Source of the DNA: Umbelopsis ramanniana AG
Taxonomy: Eukaryota; Mucoromycota; Umbelopsidomycetes; Umbelopsidales; Umbelopsidaceae
Direction: 5' to 3'
Assembly (NCBI RefSeq): GCF_025399195.1
Contig: NW_026252159.1
Span: 1-64,000 of the forward strand
DNA: 64,000 nt
The position numbers and the translations under genes are program-made. This document shows positions 21,340 to 32,392 of the stretch, in pieces (position 1 is the stretch's first letter; each line of letters begins with the position of its first letter). The notes under the pieces are model-generated. The model worked only from the letters and a program-made list of their open reading frames with translations, was not told the origin of the DNA and made no database searches.

Positions 21340-23310
21340 ATGAAGTTTGCAAAAAAGTTAGAAACTGATACAGAAAACCTTCCCGATGAACTGAGGAAAC
21401 ATTTGATACGATACAAGTATCTTAAGAAAGCTATTTCGAAAATTGTCGACGAAATGGAGCAAAGAGGACTTTCAGCGACATTACTCAGCGAATGGCTCCG
21501 CAAGTCTAGTGGCGAGACAGAGGGAGCAGACGATGATAGCTTGAAAATTGAATACTTTTTTGTAGGCAAGTATATATGCACAGAAGCAATGGAAGATAGG
21601 CAAACAAATCACTGACGGTTATGAGCTTAAAGGTCAGCCTCCTGACATACGGACATGCATTAGAATTACTTATCTGGAAAATGATCCCCGCATACAGCAG
21701 TTGCTCAAACCAACGGAAGTTGCGGGCAACGATCAAGAAGTGCTGCCTACACCACTTGAATTCCGTTACTCAAAGGACGACACTGATTATTTTTCCTTAA
21801 GTCCACCGCCATTGAGCGTCCTTTCAGATCAACAACTTAGAGAAAATGTTAGTTCGCGACGGGAAAGCAGTAGCTCAGCCAAGCTTGCCAAAACACTTCT
21901 TCAGTTGTCCTTAAATGAATCCAAAGAACATAATCACCAACCGAGAACTTCAGGCAAGCCAAATGCTACAATTGTGAGATGTTTCGATAGCCATTATAAA
22001 CTGAAAACTTTTTCTATTAGAACATGACGGAATTGAAGAAATTGAGAGGACGAAGACTTTGGTTATAGAATTGGAACAAGATGATGAATTTTTCCAAATG
22101 CTCATGAGGGAACTAAATGAAATCACGGATGTTCAAGAAGAGGCGAAGAACAAGTTTGAGAAAGATGTGTATGATATGGAGAGTAAACTAAGCTCCCTGG
22201 TAAGCAGTTTGTCAAATGAGTAACGCCAATGATGAAAGAATTTTTCTAATACTCGTGTTACGTCCGTAGGTAACTGTAGCCAAACCAAAGAAGTCTGATC
22301 TGTACACGTGGAGAGAAATATTTCGGTAATCAAAAGCTCAGTTGATTTGTAGATGTATATCGGTATCCATTGATAACAATTTTGTCTTTCAAGGATATAT
22401 ATGGACGCAGAAGTGTTTCAGGGAAGTCATGAACTCGACAGATCATTGAGGTCAGCAGAAAAATCAAGACAACAGATGGAATGGTTTACTGCAGAACTCC
22501 GACGGCTGAACTTAGTAAGTCAACGGATTCACATAAAATACAGTAGCAGTATGTACTGATATTTTCTTCTATGGCAGATACCCAAGATAATGAGCAAAGG
22601 ATCTAGGCGCGTTTACGAACAGTTTTTGGCGCTCAATGCAGAATTGATCAATATCAAGCAGTTTCAAGCGATGAATCAATTGGCCATGTTCAAAATTTTG
22701 AAGAAGCACGATAAACGGAGTGGCTTAAAGTATGTTACCATAGTAAACAGAAGTTTCGAGCACCCATGTTAACGAATGTTTCACAGCGCAAGCTCCACCT
22801 TTCCAAATTTAGCCAGCACAGATGTTCTGTTCAATACCAAGCTGTCAAAGCTATTGTATGCGTCCGTAACGGACAAACTTGTTACCATTGTACCGCAACC
22901 GGATGACTACAGTAAGTGTTCAACTGTGTTTTTCATACCAGTTTACGCGGCATTGACGAGATTATTGATCCGCAGGCTGTCCGATTTGCATGAGCATTGC
23001 CTGGCGGCCTATTCGACTGGTGTGTGGCCATATATTCTGTGTTCGCTGTTTGATTAAGCAACAGAGGAAGAACATGCCCAATTGTCCCGTGTGCCGAAAA
23101 GCAAATGCAGTTCGCTTCGCTGGTGCAGATCAATTGGACGTAGAACTCGAAACTAAAATAACCACATACTTTCCTAAAGAGATCAAGGAAAAGCGAAAAG
23201 ATAACGACCGCGAGCAAGCTATTGAAGATGTGCAAGCTATGACTGGTCGCAAATATAGTCCGGAACAACTTCAGCGTATGCAAAACGAACGAGGTTGCAT
23301 CATTATGTAG
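21340..23310 (+). CDS. SPX-RING ubiquitin ligase with C-terminal CaaX box
   Basis: About eight exons, near 490 residues. The N-terminus MKFAKKLETDTENLPDELRK with YKYLKKAISK is the classic start of an SPX domain, which binds inositol pyrophosphates and reports phosphate status. The rest of the SPX helices lie in later exons (LVIELEQDDEFFQMLMREL; FQAMNQLAMFKILKKHDK). A RING finger follows at about 22977-23097: CPICMSIAWRP, then CGHIFCVRCL and CPVC. SPX-RING proteins such as plant NLA and fission yeast Pqr1 ubiquitinate phosphate transporters. The protein ends in CIIM, a canonical CaaX prenylation box with Met last, suggesting farnesylation and membrane anchoring. The start at 21340 is preferred because family proteins begin MKF. 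Confidence 0.85.
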
Positions 23311-23524
23311 ACTATAGTCGCTTCTCAACCTAGACATCCTCCATTTACTATTACCTATTTTTCATCTTCTTTGCATTAATCCTTTTTTACTCAATCACAT
23401 ATTTTTACTTTGTACTTTGACAACACAACAATGTTATTGATAGATGTATCAATTCTACAATAGATATTTACAAATGTATCTAAGCAGCGTCGGCAGCAAT
23501 CGTTATAACGAAAAATGTATGCAG

Positions 23525-24910
23525 TTATATCAAACTGTTCTTCTCAATAGCCCGCATGGTAAGTTCATATGCAGCTGTAATGAAGTAAAATGTTAGTAAG
23601 ATGGTGTGAGGAAAAGCGTGTAGTGGCCAAGATGGGACTTACTAAATGTAGCACCAGCGGCTGGTATAGCTCTGACCACTGAGAAAAAACGGAGAAAGAG
23701 ATGAATGACGTTAGTGATGCTGTGGTATCAGGACAATCAAAAAGGTAATGTCTTTACTTGATGGGCCAAATCCACGGAAAAGACCAGCAAAACCGCTTTC
23801 AGCGTGAATAGTTTTCAAGGTAGATATGATATAGAAGCCTCTAGGAGGTTCTACTTGGTTTTGAACCTACGAGGTATATATGTCAGTATCCAGAGCATAG
23901 TAAACCCATCATGATTTCATAAAGTACTTACCTTGGACTTGACTACATCTAGTGGATAACAAGCTGCCCAGTAACCCAAACCACCAGCTGCACCAGCAGT
24001 CATAAGTTGTAGGACGCTGGCCTCTTGACCTTCTTTGACCAATGTTCTCTTGGTAGCCTCAAATCCTACGTAAAAACCAGCGTAGGCAGGAATTTCACGA
24101 ACAATAGTGGCCCAAAGACCACGGAAAAGACCATTAGCAACACCGTGTTGACGGATCAAATCTTGGGCACAGTCAATGGGACCACTATAATATCGCTGTC
24201 CTGAACCTGAAGCTCCTTTGCCAAACTGAGCTTGCAACTTGATCTTGAGCATTTCAACTGGAGAAGCCAAAACACTGTTGACAATACCAGCTCCAGATCC
24301 AGCAATAGCAATCTTATAAAGAGGGAGTTGCTCCCCAGGGTAGCTTTGTAGAAGTCGACGACACTCTGTGTTTGCAGCAAAGAGCAGAGCGTTGACAGCA
24401 CCTATTCCCACCAAAGGACTCGCCATTCCTATTTTCGAACGGTTTCAGCTACACTTTCTAGCCGGCTGATCCCCACCATGAACACTATACCTTTGTATAG
24501 GGCAAAAAAGCCCTCGTTCTTGATGGTTTGAACAGCACAGTCCATAGCACCATTAAATCGACCTGAATCGAGCTGAAGACGAACTTTGATGGTATCCAAC
24601 GGCTGGCCTACAAAAAATATGACGAATTTGATGCTAAATATGATGACAGCGAAATCTTACTCAAGACGCAAATGCCTTTACTTACCAACAAGAACTTGGC
24701 ACATACCACCCATGCTATAATAACGATGGTGAAATTAATAAGCGTGAAGTGCAGGTATGAAACCGACCAGGTAAATAAGGGAAACCGGTATTTGTAAGGT
24801 ACGGATTGAAAGCTGAATTCTCGAGATGGGACTCACTTTCCGGCGATAAAATCGGCAGCAGCCGAGGTTTGCTTTGGTGGAGCAATGACAGCTATAGATT
24901 CAGCAGACAT
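23525..24910 (-). CDS. Mitochondrial carrier protein, Ymc1-like
   Basis: Five exons, about 300 residues. Three repeats each show the carrier signature: [11 protein letters not shown] (about 24600), [11 protein letters not shown] (about 24250) and [11 protein letters not shown] (about 23940, across a splice). The paired [21 protein letters not shown] and [19 protein letters not shown] blocks are typical. The end [13 protein letters not shown] and the second-repeat loop SYPGEQLPL are close to Ymc1/Ymc2 of yeast, which carry glycine or glutamate-like substrates across the inner mitochondrial membrane; SLC25A20/29-type carriers are the nearest alternatives. Substrate cannot be read from the sequence. 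Confidence 0.85.
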
Positions 24911-25106
24911 GTCAAAGTGGAAATTATATAGAGGATGAACCGACGAGTTTACTGTACTCAGGCTTAGTGCCAGAAATTCAATTGAAGCCTAATTTTTTTT
25001 CAAAGTCGGACTTGTGCTGCAGCTACCAGAACAGCACCAGAGCTGACAAACAGCGTGTGGGAATCCGAAAGGGGGGTTTAATATTATTTCAAATTATACA
25101 ATTTCA

Positions 25107-27803
25107 TTATTTGTTAGGGTTCTCTTGGTTGGAGATCATCTCGCTTATGTTTTTCTGTAATAAATGCCAATCCTCTGGTTTGGGATGTGCTACGTCGCCG
25201 AGCTCATATATGTATACTCGCCCATCGCTGGATCCAATGGCTGTTCTTTTGCCGTCCTTGTCCCAGGCAAGCTTATTGAGTGCCTTTCCGGATCCAACCA
25301 TTGTGCTAACGTAGGGTTCCTGTTTACACCACAAGCCTGCATTAGTACCGCTAGTACTCGTCTATTCAAATCAAACGAACAATTGATCCGTACCTCTGTA
25401 TCAGCGTTCAGGTTCCATAGATCGAACTTGCCATTGCCATCAACTGCACCAAACAATGCGGGATGAGTGGGAGACCACTTGACGTCGTATACATGGTCAT
25501 CAGCTTGTTCGAACGAATTCAAGGGTAAAATTGTTGTTGGTTGAGTCGAAGTTTTGGCGATGGACTATAGTGGGAGATATTGGTTTGATAAGCTTCATCT
25601 TCGTTAACCAACGATAATTACATGAAAGAAAGCATACCTTGGATCTCCATAGCTTGACAGTCCAATCAATAGAAGATGTGAGAAACAGATCAGAAAAGTC
25701 AACCGGACCAGATAGAGGGTGGAAATGCAATCCTGTGATGGCACCGGCATGGCCTTTATAGGTATCATACTGATTTATACCTGCTTTGCTATTGATTTTA
25801 CACGCGTGTCATTAGCACGACACAATTTAGGCCAATAAAGATAAAATCCTGAAAATTTACCTTCCAGCACGGTCATATCGATTTGCTTGATAGACATTGC
25901 CTTCTTCAGTTCCCACCCAAAATGAAGTGGTCTCATTGTCTGGGAATCCACTGCAGGTCACGGACACCTCGTCCGTTTTACTATGTGATGGATGCACCAG
26001 CTCAATAAAGTCCTTCGCGATAAAATTAGCTCTGTATTCTTCCCATCGAGACCGTTCCAAAATCCTAATATCATGTAAACTCATACCTGTGGTTGTGCCA
26101 GCATATCAAGCTGCCATGAGCATACAAATCCATCCGTGCTCGCAGAAATGAGATTGTGAGCATTTTGGGTACCGATCATCTCCAGTGAGTAGATTGGATG
26201 TGTATGTCCGCCAGCGGATAGTGGTGTTTTGAGAACAGGCAATGATTTTGCTCTGGTATCCCAAAGCACAATCTGTCCAGAGTAAGTGCCACCAATGATA
26301 TAATTGGGGTGAAATGAGCTGAACTTCACCGCTAGTACGTCCGACTAAAGGAATATGTCATGGCCATTCAAGTCAATAAATGGTTTTCAGTAATATCAGC
26401 AAAACATAGTATACCCTACCTGAGAATGGAAAACAAATTCAGGACGTTCAGGCATATGCAAGTTCCATACACATGCAATACCATCAGGCTCGTTGACTGC
26501 CATAGGATTCTTGTTATACGAAGACACCATGAGTTCAGGGTACTAAGACGCAAGAATTAGACATTGGGAATAAAAGTGAATATAGTCTTTCATCAATATT
26601 GTACCTTAGGTGACCAGTCGACATCAGTCACAGATCGATTTTTAGACCACTTTTCATCCCAGAACTCGCAAATATACTTGATACGTTTGGAAAATGTATC
26701 CTCACTGTGAACAGTGTTAGTCGTGCCTCTCTCTTGGATCTGTATACTTTTCTATAACTCACCTGGTGACTTCAGCTCCAATGGTATAATCTTTCATGAA
26801 GTCATAAGTCTCATGTAAAGCACGCTCAACAATCTTAGAGGACGTATCCACAAAGTTGGCAAAGGTATGGGAAGTAACAATGGTTTTTCGTTCTTCATCA
26901 CTCAGCTCTGTTCGTGGTAACAGTATCAGTAGCTGCTGTTGCTAGCGCTCTTCGGACATCAAAGTGAGATTATACCTCTTAGCTCTTCCGTCTTTGTAGA
27001 TTCGAATTTCTTCCTCTCGTCTTCAAGCTTCGCCTGTCTTTGCCGTTCATTCTTTTCAACTTCTTCCATAATCTCGCGACGGATCTCCTCTTCCGATAGT
27101 TGCGGGGTATCAAACGAGCCTTCGACGGTCTGTACTTCTTTGCTGTAATGTACATGAACCTATAGCCAACAAAAAGATGATGAGCACAAAGAAATCCAAC
27201 CGCAGAGCCATATTTAAATTAATCGTTACCGCTGGTGGGATGTCAATAATGTCTGCATGTGCTTCAGACAGTTCAGCGAGTCGTGCTGAGGTTGAAACGC
27301 TGGAAATACTGGATTTTGGCTCGCTAAATACAGTGAAATCATAAGAACAGATGATTAAGCCTGTGGTAGTAGCAGTGCTAAATCTTACGTAGTCTGCGTA
27401 GTCATGCTGGGGACTAAGTGTAATGAACTTGGTCGAGACGATGCGCGTTCTGAGCCTGTGTCAGAGCCCCTGTCAGAGCCTACAGCTCCAGGGCTGGGGG
27501 AGCCTTGTCGCTCACCAAGTACCATAGCCACTAAATCATCGATGGCCTTTCTGTCTTTATTTCCAGGTGAAGCGGTTCCACTCGCCTATAATTCATTACA
27601 GCGATGGAGTATTCAGGGTTACCATCTAGGTTTCATCTTTAAGAATCAATTGGTTCCTGAGATGGTGAGTTTAGACTTACGGATGAAGTTGTATTTTGTT
27701 GAGCAGTTTGAGATTCCAGTACGGCTCGACGTTCTTCTCTTGCGCGTCTAAGCTCTGCTAGTTTCTGGCGCTTTTTTTCTAATTCTTCTTTCCTACGCTC
27801 CAT
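25107..27803 (-). CDS. Cytoplasmic dynein 1 intermediate chain
   Basis: About ten exons, near 680 residues. The N-terminus (27803, [20 protein letters not shown]) is the charged coiled coil that binds dynactin p150. A Ser/Gly-rich segment and [13 protein letters not shown] follow; KEVQT is the usual light chain (LC8) docking site. The middle has [19 protein letters not shown] and [11 protein letters not shown] repeats then fill 26560-25107: [90 protein letters not shown] and [14 protein letters not shown]. It links dynein heavy chain to cargo adaptors for minus-end transport and nuclear migration in hyphae. Confidence 0.92.
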
Positions 27804-28038
27804 GCTGATGGCAGCTGTGCTGTTGTACTAAGAAAGCTTGCAGGAGGGGCAACACGCTGATCTCGAAATTTTTCCAGCGAAATTTAGCAACGTCACGCAC
27901 AAAATGGGCTCAATCCCATCAATCATATTTTAGAAGACATTCTTTATATTCAAACACAACGAGTTTTTATTGCATTAACATTTGCGTCTTCTCAGAGCCA
28001 AAGGCTTAATTTTAATGACAGGAGCGAATTACATAAAT

Positions 28039-28988
28039 TTACTAGAAAGAAAGAAAGAAGCGTTAGAACACACATGATTTGCAATATTGACATAGTTGCT
28101 ACTTTTCATTTTTCAAATTCTTACCTCTTGCATGGCAGTCTTGGAAGAGCGGTTCTTGCGCTCAAGGATGGACTTGCGATCCTTGTCGAGCTTGACCTTG
28201 GTAACAACAACGTTGGAGGGGTGGACACCAATGGGGACGGAAGCACCGTTGACCTTCTCGCGGGTGACACGGTCGATGTGGATAACCCACTTCTTACGGT
28301 AGACCTGGACGACCTTACCCTCACGGCCCTTGAAGGAACCACGAACGACCATAACCTCATCATCCTTGCGGACGGGAATGGAGCGGGCCTGTAACAACAG
28401 AACGAATAAGTCAGCAAATGGGTGATCTTTATGGTAGCAATCTCCAGATGGAACTGTTTGGTGCAATTTGCTGGTAGTGTGTTGCTTATCGCTTGTCAGT
28501 ACAATATACAGAAAATTGTATATATCAAGCAAGCGAAGTGACCGAGTCTTTTTGTCGTATTTGTGTCGATCCATACTCAATTATTACACCGCAAATTAGA
28601 TATCCAATAAAATAAATATTCATCGTACATTGTGTTCCTCGCGGAGCTCCTTGGAAAGAGCAGCGCTCATGATCTTGCGGCGAATGCTGGAAGGAGCCTG
28701 GAAATGAGCCTTGCGGCTCTTGCTACGAGAAGAGCTAACGTCTACGTAGAAAGGAAAAAGGAAGAATGAGCATTGGTCGTCAATTTAATAGTCGAGATGT
28801 CAGCTAGTGGCCAAAATGGTGCCAAATGTGAGAGTGAATGAGCCCCCAATGTTGAAATTTTTTCCGGTAGTAAAAGGCATCCATATCTTATGAATATTGA
28901 TCCATCTCATCGTCGATCAATCCATCCATGTCTATTGACCACTAGCTGATGTATTCCTAGTTAAATCATTACCAGAATTGAACTTCAT
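28039..28988 (-). CDS. RPL26: Ribosomal protein L26 (uL24)
   Basis: Four exons. Exon 1 is only 16 bases (MKFNS plus one base), a common layout for ribosomal protein genes in fungi. It joins to [20 protein letters not shown], then [11 protein letters not shown], then [20 protein letters not shown] with the KOW motif, [31 protein letters not shown] and [12 protein letters not shown]. The last intron leaves only the stop codon on the final exon. uL24 binds 25S rRNA near the exit tunnel of the large subunit. Length about 135-140 residues, as expected. Confidence 0.93.
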
Positions 28989-29537
28989 TTTCTTGACGGT
29001 TGAAGAAGAGGAAGCTCCATCAGTTCAAAAGGGAAGCAGGTTTTGGCTTCAGCGGATTTGAATCTCCGCATTTGAAAAAGTTAGAATGAAACAATTTTGC
29101 CTGTTACTCCGTTGACCAACGAGCGTTATACTATGAAGAGAAATTGTCACAACCCTACTGCTCCTTCTGCTCTTTAGAGATCATCTCGTATGAAATACTA
29201 AAGCTCTATGACGACCAGAAATCTGTTGATCTAGTGCATCGGTCAAGTCTACAACGAAGCAGATTATACCGTTCTTGCACTAAAGCGTAACTGGTGCCTT
29301 GACTGATGGACACTGCTGTGGGAAGTGAAGCACTAATGATAAAAAGTATATTGCCTGAGTACCTTTTCATTTTAACAGTCTTTAGGATAATATGACCTTC
29401 TACTCACTCAAAAATGATGATTGATTTTGATTTTTTATGGGAAGATTTCTTCACGCGCACGCGTGAAATTTTGTATTTAAAACAATTACGTGCAGACTCG
29501 GTGTCTTGATTCTTACCCTTTCAACTCATCGCCAAAC
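28989..29537. promoter_or_regulatory. Divergent promoter region, RPL26 / ASF1
   Basis: This spacer of 549 bases lies between divergent starts. It contains AACCCTA at 29151-29157, which resembles the telobox or HomolE-type element seen in ribosomal protein promoters of several fungi and plants. One copy of a 7-base match can occur by chance. Confidence 0.4.
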
Positions 29538-30521
29538 ATGTCGTTGGTGAATATCATTAATATCCAAGTGCTGGATAATCCAACACTGTTTACCAATGCC
29601 TTCCACTTTGAAATCACATTCGAATGCAACGCGGAACTGAAAGATGGTAAATATGGGTCTTCATGTCATTTTCCGTGGTCTTGGACTCTCAGTTTCGCAC
29701 AGCACAATGTGCATTTTTTCGCGTTCAATACTCGGGCATAACCGCAGTTTGACTCGACATACTGACGCTCTACTCTACAGATTTGGAGTGGAAGATGATT
29801 TACGTTGGTTCTGCTGAAAGCGCCGAGTATGATCAGGTTTTGGATTCCATTATGGTCGGACCCATTCCAGTCGGCATCAACAAATTTGTCTTTTCGGTAC
29901 GTTCCATCCTCTTCCTTGTATTTACAAATATCACATAGGCTAATGTTAAGTTATTGTCAACAGGCAGACGCTCCCAAAGTAGAAATGCTTCCACAGCAAG
30001 ATCTTTTGGAGGTCACCGTCGTCCTACTTTGCTGCTCGTATATGGTAAGTTTAGATGAAACATCATTGCTAGCCGCGTGAGCAACTGTTTTAACCGTAAA
30101 CGCAGGACAAGGAATTTGTTAGAGTCGGATACTATGTGAACAACGAGTACCTTGACCCAACCTTGCGCAAAGCTTGTGAAGATGCTAAGGAAAACAACAG
30201 ACCACCACCACCATTGCAAATAGAAAAGCTCTACAAGTGTATTCTCGCTGACAAGCCAAAGGTCACTAGATATACCATCAACTGGTAAGTACATCCCGTC
30301 ACTATAACGTACATGTTATTAGTCATCAGCATATTTTGACCACCTTCCATAGGGATGATCCTCAAGCTGGTGTCGCTTCCAACGACACGGAAATGAATGC
30401 AGATGATCAAGTACAGCACATTAATCAAGAACAGGTCAGTTCCCTTTCATGAGGACTCGAGATCAGAGTCATATCAGTTCTAACAAGTACACTACAAACC
30501 AATCAGGACGTAGCCATGTAA
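29538..30521 (+). CDS. ASF1: Histone H3-H4 chaperone ASF1
   Basis: Six exons, about 200 residues. The start [15 protein letters not shown], then [72 protein letters not shown] and [16 protein letters not shown] are the defining ASF1 strands; VxxRxY-type residues that touch H3 are present. The acidic tail after the core is short (about 30 residues) compared with budding yeast. ASF1 passes H3-H4 dimers to CAF-1 and HIRA in replication, repair and transcription. Splices follow GT-AG and rebuild the family sequence without gaps. Confidence 0.94.
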
Positions 30522-30626
30522 GAGAGCAGTACGGCATCTTCTTCAACATGATCTTTGTTATTTTTACATATTATTACAACATAAAAGTCAAAACCCATAC
30601 TATCCTAAACATATCTCGTCACGGAC

Positions 30627-31125
30627 TTATTTAGCTTTCTTTTGTTGCTTAGCAAATTGCTTGACTTGTTGGCCAGTAACGTTCCAGTAGGCGTAAAACG
30701 CCAAAGAAAATGCGGTATGAAGGATAGTGGCACCCCATGCAGTTGAAGCCCGAGCAACAGTCTCTTGGCTTCTGAAATGGAAGGCACCAATAGCAACCAA
30801 ACCATGGTAAACAAGCATTCCAAGAGCGACGTTACGTTTGCCGGGAAGAATATCGGGTAAACCAACTTGAAGCAAACTGGTGACGACAACACTTGCTAAG
30901 GAAGCTCCATACAATCTAGCAACGTTCTCAACGTAAGGTTCAATGATAGCTGGTGTGACTAGCAATTGAGCTACTGCCTTTTGGGGAGCCAAGAGCAAGA
31001 GTGCTGCCAAACCTCCTTCAGCGATAGAGTTCTACATGGCTTCCAGAATTAGTAATGGAAGTGATTTATGTCAAATGGTTCGAATTTCAACTTACGGCAA
31101 GGAAGACGTGTCTGAGAATAGTCAT
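30627..31125 (-). CDS. Small integral membrane protein, unrecognised
   Basis: Two exons joined as MTILRHVFLANSIAEGGLAA, 137 residues. Three or four hydrophobic segments are visible: about 14-30 (LAALLLLAPQKAVAQLL), 50-65 (SLASVVVTSLLQVG), 75-90 (LGMLVYHGLVAIGA) and 105-122 (ILHTAFSLAFYAYW). The end QQVKQFAKQQKKAK is strongly basic, placing it in the cytosol or mitochondrial matrix. The splice and codon pattern look real and the fold resembles small fungal membrane proteins of unknown role, but I cannot name a family. Confidence 0.65.
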
Positions 31126-32392
31126 TACGAAGAAGGATAAAGATCTTTTGACCGCTGAAGACGCTTATAAGAGCATTTTGGCGGAGGTCAAAATCTGCGC
31201 ACTGTAATATCCCAAATTATTTTTCACGTTACTCTCACACACAAGCATGGCCAGTTTCAGTATTTTGACGTGACTAATGCCTACTAAGCTCGCGGTCAAG
31301 TCTTTAATTTGCATCCCATCACCATGTCGAAAATGATTGGCGTCAGTCTGCTTGGTGAGGCAACCCGGCTCCTTGGAATGAGGCGCCATGTAATGCGCTG
31401 TAAGCCAACCCACCTCACCTGGTTGGTGAAGTTTTCCTCTATAAATCTTGCTTAAATACGAAGCTCTCATTCAATCCCTCAAGTCTCGAAGGTTAATAGT
31501 TAAAATTTATGCACATTGTTCTCACCTTTCACTGAAAAAGTAGCCAAAGTCCACGTTTCGGCTAGTGGAACGCCAACAGCGATCCTGCCGATATTGGCAC
31601 TCGTACCGATATTTGGTATATTATTCATCACATCACGTTATTCCTCAATTAAGCCCCACAGACTGGGATGGATACTCCAAGATGCCATGCACTTTACTTA
31701 CGTCGCATATCAACATACCTTTACATAAGTGCTCTCCATCCCACTTCATCGCTCACCAATAACACATTCACAACGCCGAAAAATACTTAAGTTACTATCA
31801 GACGACTTTACTGACAGATAGTTTGCCCCAACGTACGGGATGTCAATGCTAATGAAAAAAAAGAACTTGTTAGCCTTTAATAACTTTAGTTGCCATTCAT
31901 TCATCTTTCATTTTACTTTCGATTAATGTAGAGAGTTAATTGTGATACAGATGGGAATTTTTATAAATGAAAAATGACGGGCAGCTAGTTGTTACAAAAG
32001 TGATAAAGGGAATAACTGGCTGCTACCCGATCGCAGTATTTACATTGCGCTTGGGTGTTTGTACAAGAAATAAAAGAAAAACCTTGGAAGCAAGAACATG
32101 TGTAGTTATGATCGATCCGTACACAGTGTCCGTTTGCTCCGCACTGCAGAAGAAAGCAAAAATATATAGCTGAAAGGGAATAAGTAAAAAAGACAAAAAG
32201 AAAACTTCCTCGCATGGTAAGAAGTTGGCTAACTACAATAGACAATTTTTTTTTTTTTGAACGGTGGCTACTTTCGATAAAGAAATGCGGTTAGGGAAGA
32301 TGAAAGTAACTCGCGTGAGCATTAGTGAGCGTTTTTGACGTGCAAGTATGCTCCTAAAGAAGCGTATCGTCTAAGCCATAAGTAACAACGGA
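31126..32392. other. Long intergenic region downstream of the Pumilio gene
   Basis: About 1.27 kb between the end of the Pumilio gene and the start of the small membrane protein gene, both on minus. It likely holds a long Pumilio 3' untranslated region and the promoter of the next gene. The only item with protein-like character is the EGF-like frame at 31985-32215. A run of T lies at 32250-32259. Confidence 0.45.
31985..32215 (-). CDS. Candidate small EGF-like secreted peptide (tentative)
   Basis: ATG-initiated frame of 76 codons. The first 24 residues are hydrophobic (MRGSFLFVFFTYSLSAIYF), like a signal peptide. Next comes CGANGHCVRIDHNYTCSC followed by FQGFSFISC. Counting the Cys in YFC, the spacing is C-x4-C-x5-C-x8-C-x-C-x8-C, with the G-F pair where EGF domains place G-Y/F. 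That is the full six-cysteine EGF pattern. The frame lies 178 bases past the Pumilio stop on the same strand, so it could also be chance within a 3' untranslated region, or an exon of a gene whose other exons I cannot see. Confidence 0.3.
   Translation of the reverse strand: MRGSFLFVFFTYSLSAIYFCFLLQCGANGHCVRIDHNYTCSCFQGFSFISCTNTQAQCKYCDRVAASYSLYHFCNN

Noticed and set aside
29030-29090. TTTGAATCTCC-like stretch as a possible tRNA B box
   Set aside because: The GTTCRANNC core is not met and no acceptor stem or A box can be paired around it.
31165-31470. 101-codon minus-strand frame upstream of the small membrane protein gene
   Set aside because: It begins with ATG but shows no family pattern and overlaps the likely promoter.
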